64,000 nt of DNA from AP-15 sp963735445 (GTDB lineage: Bacteria; Pseudomonadota; Alphaproteobacteria; ATCC43930; CGMCC-115725). Each line of letters starts with the position of its first letter. Positions within the stretch are counted from its first letter, which is position 1. The position numbers and the translations under genes were made by a program. The stretch lies in the NCBI GenBank assembly GCA_963735445.1, contig CAVTLC010000053.1:1-64000 (forward strand), read 5' to 3'. Shown here one piece after another: positions 59,629-64,000 of the stretch. The notes beneath the pieces were generated by a model that saw nothing but the letters and a program-made list of their open reading frames with translations, did not search any database and had not been told where the DNA came from.

Positions 59629-61333
59629 TCAGCGCGCACCCTCGAGCGGATGCTTTCGCAAAAAGTTGAAGTCGCAGCCGCGATCGGCCTGCAAAATCTC
59701 GTTGCGGTAGAGGCGGGCATAGCCGCGCTCCGGGAATGGGCGGCGATGCCACCGGCCGGCGGGCGAGTTCGTCGGGTGGGACCAGTAAATCGATGCGGCG
59801 CTCCTTGACCGAGAGTCGGATGCGATCGCCGTTGCGCACCTGGGCGAGCGGACCTCCCGCTGCCGCATCCGGCGTCACGTGCAGGACGATCGAGCCATAG
59901 GCGGTGCCGCTCATACGGGCATCCGAGATCCTCACCATGTCCTTGACTCCGGCGCGCGCGAGTTTTGCCGGGATCGGCAAATACCCTGCCTCCGGCATCC
60001 CCGAAGCCGAGAGCGGTCCAGCGTTCTGCAAAACCAGGAAATCGTCGGGGGTCACGTCGAGACCGGGATCATCGATGCGCGCCGACAAATCCTCGAGCGA
60101 GGTAAAGACAACCGCCCTCCCCTCCTTCTCGAACAATTTCGGGTCCGCCGCCGAGCGCTTGAAAATGGCCCCCTGTGGCGCCAACGATCCGAACAGGGCG
60201 ACAAGCCCACCGACCGGCTGCAGGGGATCGGCCAGCGGTTTGATAACAGCGCGGTCGACCGGACCGGCGGGTGCGTCAAGCCGCTGCGCCAAAGTCTCGC
60301 CCGATACGGTCAGGCAATCGAGGTGCAATAGCGGCTGCAACTCGCGCATTACCGCGCCGATGCCGCCGGCGGCGAACAGATCCTCCATGTAATGCGGGCC
60401 GGTCGGCTTCAGATCGACCAGAACCGGGGTGGTGTCGCTGATCTCGTTCAGCCGCCGCAGGGCGATATCGATGCCGGCACGGCCCGCAATCGCGGTCAAG
60501 TGCAAGACCGCGTTGGTTGAGCCACCGATCGCCATCAGCACGCGCAGCGCGTTCTCAACAGCATCAGGGGTGACGATGTGGTCGGGTGTCAACCCGCTGC
60601 GGGCAAGTTGCATCGCGGCCCGCCCGGTTGCCTCGCCGGCGCGCAGCCGGTCGGCGTGGACCGCCGGGATCGCTGCGGTTCCGGGCAGGATCATGCCGAG
60701 GGCTTCGGCAATCGACGCCATTGTGCTCGCCGTCCCCATGACGGCACAGGTGCCCGCGGTCGTCGCGAGGTTGCCCTCGATCTCCTGGATTTCCGCAGGC
60801 TCGATCTCGCCGGCACGATAGCGCGCCCAGAAGCGCCGGCAATCGGTGCAGGCGCCGAGCCGCTCGCCATGCCAGCGCGAGGTCATCATCGGCCCGGCGA
60901 CAAGCTGGATCGCTGGCCTATTGGCGGAAAGCGCCCCCATCAATTGCGCCGGCACCGTCTTGTCGCACCCGCCGACCAGAACCACCGCATCCATCGGCTG
61001 GGCGCGGATCATCTCCTCGGTGTCGATCGCCATCAGATTGCGGAACATCAGGCTCGTCGGATTAAGAAAAACCTCGCCGAGCGAAATCGTCGGAAAGGTC
61101 AGCGGCAACCCGCCCGCGGCTAAGACACCGCGCTTGACCGCCTCGATCAGCTCGGGGAAATGGCGATGGCAATTGTTGTAGCCGGAGTAGGTATCGGCAA
61201 TGCCGATCACCGGCCGCGCCAGCAGATCGGTCGAATAGCCCATCGAGCGGGCAAACGAGCGTCGCAGATAAAGCGCGAAATCCGGGTCGCCGTAATTGGT
61301 GAGGCCTTTCTGAAGGCCGACCGGGTCCGTCAT
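59629..61333 (-). CDS. IlvD/Edd-family sugar-acid dehydratase, frameshifted
   Basis: This Fe-S dehydratase of about 567 residues is of the dihydroxy-acid/sugar-acid type. Cluster-region cysteines are in YSGYNNCHRHFPEL, VGGCDKTVPAQ and GTCAVMGTAST. TSRWHGERLGACTDCRRFW resembles L-arabinonate/pentonate dehydratases more than IlvD. Near the end the frame breaks at GGG 59738-59740 (one base too many), and the next frame reads FPERGYARLYRNEILQADRG and stops at 59629. The length of 1705 bases is 3n+1. GAGAGGAC precedes ATG 61333. No other pentose genes are nearby. Confidence 0.87.
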
Positions 61334-61495
61334 ATTGTCCTCTCGTAACGCTTCGATCGAACTAAAGCTATGGGCAGTGCCGTTTCTCAAGGCGCTGTCC
61401 CCAATTACCACCGTGTAAATCCGGCGACATGACGCCGGACAGCGTCAACACTCGTCTGAGAGCGGATTGACCGCGGTTACCCAGGAGACCGCACG

Positions 61496-61966
61496 TCAGA
61501 ACCCGAGATCGCTCAACGATGCGTGATCATCGGGACGGCGGCCCAAGGGCCAATGGTATTTCCGTTCGCTCTCCTGGATCGGAATATCGTTGATGCTGGC
61601 GATGCGCAGCCGCATCAGGCCGTTCTCGTTGAATTCCCAGTTCTCGTTGCCGTAGCTGCGGAACCAGTTGCCGCTGTCGTCGTGCCACTCATAGGCGAAG
61701 CGCACAGCGATACGATCTTCGTGAAAGGCCCAGATTTCCTTGATCAGGCGGTAGTCGAGCTCACGCCGCCATTTGCGCGTCAGAAATTCCTCAATAGCTT
61801 CCCGGCCATTTAGAAATTCCGCGCGATTGCGCCAGCGGCTATCGCTGGTGTAGGCGAGCGAGACGCGCTTTGGATCGCGGGTGTTCCACGCATCTTCCGC
61901 CATGCGGACTTTCTGGATCGCCGTTTCGAGAGTGAAGGGTGGAACGGGCGGGCGACTCTCGGCCAT
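61496..61966 (-). CDS. Nuclear transport factor 2-like family protein (DUF1348)
   Basis: This 156-residue NTF2-fold protein of the DUF1348 group has MAEDAWNTRDPKRVSLAYT, then SRWRNRAEFLNGREAIEEFL, RFAYEWHDDSGNWFRSYGNE and RIASINDIPI. It is a common small stress- or detoxification-associated protein of unknown activity in proteobacteria. AGGAGAC precedes ATG 61966. It is flanked by gaps of 162 and 123 bases without features, so it is likely monocistronic. Confidence 0.87.
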   Translation of the reverse strand: MAESRPPVPPFTLETAIQKVRMAEDAWNTRDPKRVSLAYTSDSRWRNRAEFLNGREAIEEFLTRKWRRELDYRLIKEIWAFHEDRIAVRFAYEWHDDSGNWFRSYGNENWEFNENGLMRLRIASINDIPIQESERKYHWPLGRRPDDHASLSDLGF

Positions 61967-62089
61967 TGGGGTCTCCTGCTGAAGGACATCCCCAGATCAA
62001 AGTTCGAGCTGGGAAGGCCAGCTCAACGCAGTTGGCAACAGGGAACGGCCATGACGTCCTTGGCATTTCGGTGGATCGAGCCTGCGACA

Positions 62090-63013
62090 TCATTTGACCT
62101 CGACTAGTTCGATGGCTTCGCGGCTCGGGCCTTCGATCATCAGGGCGCGGGTGTCACCGAGCGGGTAGATCGGTTCGAGGATTTTCACCCCTTCGCCCTC
62201 GAGCTTGTCGGCCCAGGCGTCGAGATCAGTGACCGACAATGCGATGTGGTCCTGCAGCTGCCCACGCGAGCTGACGAGCGGCGCGTCGCCCTGGTTCGCG
62301 TACCACATCATCGAGACATCGCCGAACTCGACCCCGGCGCGCGGCGAGCGGAACATGCCTTCACGGTTCAAAGCCGGCCAGGTTCGATCGGGACCGCGCG
62401 CCGGCTTGCCGTCAGGTCCGGTCACCGGGGCGGGCGTATAGCCGGGCCGCATCGGCGCGTTCAGATGCTTTTGATACCATTCGAACGCGGCGATCGGGTC
62501 TTCCTGATAGAGGTGGACGTGGTTAAAGCGCTCGACCGGGTGATTGCCGGCGTATTCGACCAGCGCGTTGTCGGGGCCGCGCATATAGGAAAACCCGCCG
62601 CCGCCCGCCGGCTTGACGCCTTTAGCCTTGGCATCGGCGATCTGCGCCCGGGTCAGGCCGAGCACGCCGCCGACGCTCGGCCAGGTGTCACTTGAGATGA
62701 ATACCGAGCCGCCTTCGTCGGTCGTGTAGAGCGGCAACAACTCGACTTCGGGCCGGCTCTTGTAGGTTTCGAGGCACTCCCGAGCGTCGGTGACATGCCA
62801 GCCGAAATGCCAGATCGCACTCTGCGGCTCGGTTGGCGCCGGCGTGTCGACCTTAGTAAACAGCACCAGGACATCGTTCGGCGATTGGAGCGCTGGAAAC
62901 CCGCCCCAGCTGCCTTTCGCGGTGCTCGGGAATTGGCGCGTATAGAACTCGATCGCTCGTTCCGGATCGACCGAATTCAGGTGCAGATGATGAAAATTGG
63001 GTGGCGCCAGCAT
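62090..63013 (-). CDS. VOC family (glyoxalase/dioxygenase) protein
   Basis: This 307-residue protein has two vicinal-oxygen-chelate repeats. The first begins FHHLHLNSVDPERAIEFY and the second FNHVHLYQEDPIAAFEWY, with a metal-type His in each and Glu in the closing AIELVEV. VOC proteins include glyoxalase I, extradiol dioxygenases and fosfomycin resistance enzymes; the substrate is not evident. The start has GGAG upstream. It lies downstream of folP on the same strand. Confidence 0.86.
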   Translation of the reverse strand: MLAPPNFHHLHLNSVDPERAIEFYTRQFPSTAKGSWGGFPALQSPNDVLVLFTKVDTPAPTEPQSAIWHFGWHVTDARECLETYKSRPEVELLPLYTTDEGGSVFISSDTWPSVGGVLGLTRAQIADAKAKGVKPAGGGGFSYMRGPDNALVEYAGNHPVERFNHVHLYQEDPIAAFEWYQKHLNAPMRPGYTPAPVTGPDGKPARGPDRTWPALNREGMFRSPRAGVEFGDVSMMWYANQGDAPLVSSRGQLQDHIALSVTDLDAWADKLEGEGVKILEPIYPLGDTRALMIEGPSREAIELVEVK

Positions 63014-63113
63014 GTCGATCTACTCCGGCCGTCGGCTATTGCTCCACTATGCGCCAACCGCGGGGATGAACGCTACTCTCCGGCTTTGACGACCTATCCC
63101 GCTCGCGGTGAAG

Positions 63114-63951
63114 TCAGCCTGCGCCGCTGGCTGCGCGCAGCGCCGATGTAACCCGAAGCGCATCGGCGAGACCGCCCGGGTCGTGGGTGCGGATATAATC
63201 GACACCCTGCTCGGCGGCGAAAAGCTCGGCTGCCAAGGTCGCGGCGCCAACCTCGGCGGCGGAAGCGCGCCCGGTGATCGACCGCAAGAAGGATTTGCGC
63301 GACACCGAAACCAGCACCGGCAGCCCGAAGGCGCGCTTCAGCTCGGCGAGCCGGGCCAGCACATGAAGCGAAGCTTCGGGCCGGCTGCTCAAGAAGAAGC
63401 CCATGCCGGGATCGATAATAATGCGCTCGCGGGCGACGCCGGCCTGTTCGAGCGCCGCAATCCGCTCGGTAAAAAACGCGACGATGCGATCCCATACCTC
63501 GGCAGCGGACAATTCCAGCCGCTGCGCCCGGCCGCGGCCCTGCACGGCGTGCATGACGACGAGCTTGCAACGTGCCGCCGCCAATTCGGGGTACAGCGAC
63601 GGGTCGGGAAAGCCCTGAATGTCATTCAGGTAATCAACTCCTCGCGCGACTGCAAAGCGCTGCACATCCGGCAGAAAGCTGTCGACCGACACCGGCGTGC
63701 CGTCGCGCTGCAGCCCGGCTATGACCGGGTCGAGGCGCCGGATTTCCTCGTCCGCGGATCACCGGCTTGGCGTCGACATTGCTGGCGGCAGCCCCCAGGT
63801 CGATCACATGTGCACCGGCCTCCACCAGGGCCCGCGCATGGGCCAGCGCCGCCTTTGGATCGAGAAACCGGCCGCCATCGGAAAACGAATCCTCGGTAAC
63901 ATTGACGATGCCGAACAGCATCGGAGAGCTTGCGATTGCTGAGTTCGACAC
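63114..63951 (-). CDS. folP: Dihydropteroate synthase of the Sul (sulfonamide-resistant) type, frameshifted
   Basis: DHPS joins pABA to the pterin pyrophosphate in folate synthesis. The text strongly resembles mobile Sul1/Sul2 proteins: FGIVNVTEDSFSDGGRFL, VIDLGAAASNVDAKPV, SVDSFLPDVQRFAVARGVDY, NDIQGFPDPSLYP, DPGMGFFLSSRPEASLHVL and LVSVSRKSFLRS. Ordinary FolP has GESTRPG in place of GAAASNVDA. The segment from DPG to the next LAxL helix is two residues longer than in E. coli FolP as I recall it, the insertion described for Sul enzymes. The frame breaks at about 63759, where removing one base restores PVSADEEIRRLDPVIAGL. The length of 838 bases is 3n+1. GTG 63951 or ATG 63921 may be the start. 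Confidence 0.88.
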
Positions 63952-63954
63952 GCG

Positions 63955-64000
63955 TTAGCTTGGCCGAGTTCGTTCGAGGATGGCGCCGACACCATCGGTT
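63955..64000 (-). CDS. Possible C-terminal end of an upstream gene (partial)
   Basis: The last 14 codons before a TAA at 63955-63957 read TDGVGAILERTRPS in a frame open to the window edge. The text looks like a real protein end, and the spacing of only 3 bases to the folP GTG would fit an operon. It is too short to identify. Confidence 0.3.
   Translation of the reverse strand, partial: TDGVGAILERTRPS

Noticed and set aside
1..64000. CRISPR array, prophage, insertion sequence or integron
   Set aside because: No regularly spaced direct repeats, transposase, integrase or phage structural genes were found. The GH108 gene and the Sul-like folP stand without mobile-element context.

Overview
The window is GC-rich DNA from an alphaproteobacterium, most like the Rhodospirillales/Hyphomicrobiales side of the class. 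The clues are a MucR/Ros regulator, a glyA-nrdR-ribD block, a DciA(DUF721)-DsbA-SMC block, and an Fo ATP synthase operon with separate b' and b subunits that is not joined to the F1 genes. No rRNA, tRNA, integrase, transposase or CRISPR array was seen.

Layout. 0-9.2 kb: two tandem amidases, two tandem NIPSNAP proteins, an MFS carrier and a complete Liv-type ABC importer (K-H-M-G-F), which together suggest uptake and use of amides or amino-acid-like compounds. 9.4-24.5 kb: a cation/proton exchanger, ribD-nrdR-glyA, a MucR regulator, glutaryl-CoA dehydrogenase, an AraC regulator beside an MFS gene, a [2Fe-2S] ferredoxin / ferredoxin reductase / N-acyl-D-amino-acid deacylase operon, a CapA-like protein, rnhB and mutY. 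24.5-41 kb is mostly core: dciA, dsbA, smc, atpI-B-E-b'-b, a GST, a beta-propeller lactonase, a GH108 muramidase, glmU-glmS, a CoxL-like molybdenum hydroxylase subunit and cysQ. 41-50.1 kb is accessory catabolism: an MHS transporter, a pair of Lin0512-family genes, a polysaccharide-deacetylase-like protein, enoyl-CoA hydratase, CaiB-type CoA transferase, a 2OG-Fe dioxygenase and two LLM flavin oxidoreductases. 50.2-52.3 kb has visibly lower GC and carries FkbM and GT2 genes, which suggests transferred surface-glycan genes. 52.7-64 kb: an ABC exporter membrane domain with no ATPase, an unrecognised gene plus a MetX-like hydrolase, a three-subunit cobalt nitrile hydratase / thiocyanate hydrolase-like operon with its accessory gene, a second D-aminoacylase, a lipoprotein, an IlvD/Edd sugar-acid dehydratase, small fold proteins, and a dihydropteroate synthase of the sulfonamide-resistant (Sul) type.

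The two most interesting loci are the SCNase/NHase-like operon (55.6-57.5 kb) and the Sul-like folP (63.1-63.95 kb).

Caution on sequence quality. At least 14 genes, including glmU, glmS, folP, ribD and livM, are broken by single-base indels, usually insertions and often in short homopolymers. Each regains a full-length family-typical protein when one base is removed or added. This looks like residual assembly error rather than gene decay, so these genes are annotated as CDSs with the break described. Dispersed palindromic repeats lie in several intergenic gaps (3.1, 37.7, 44.8-45.0 and 45.8 kb).
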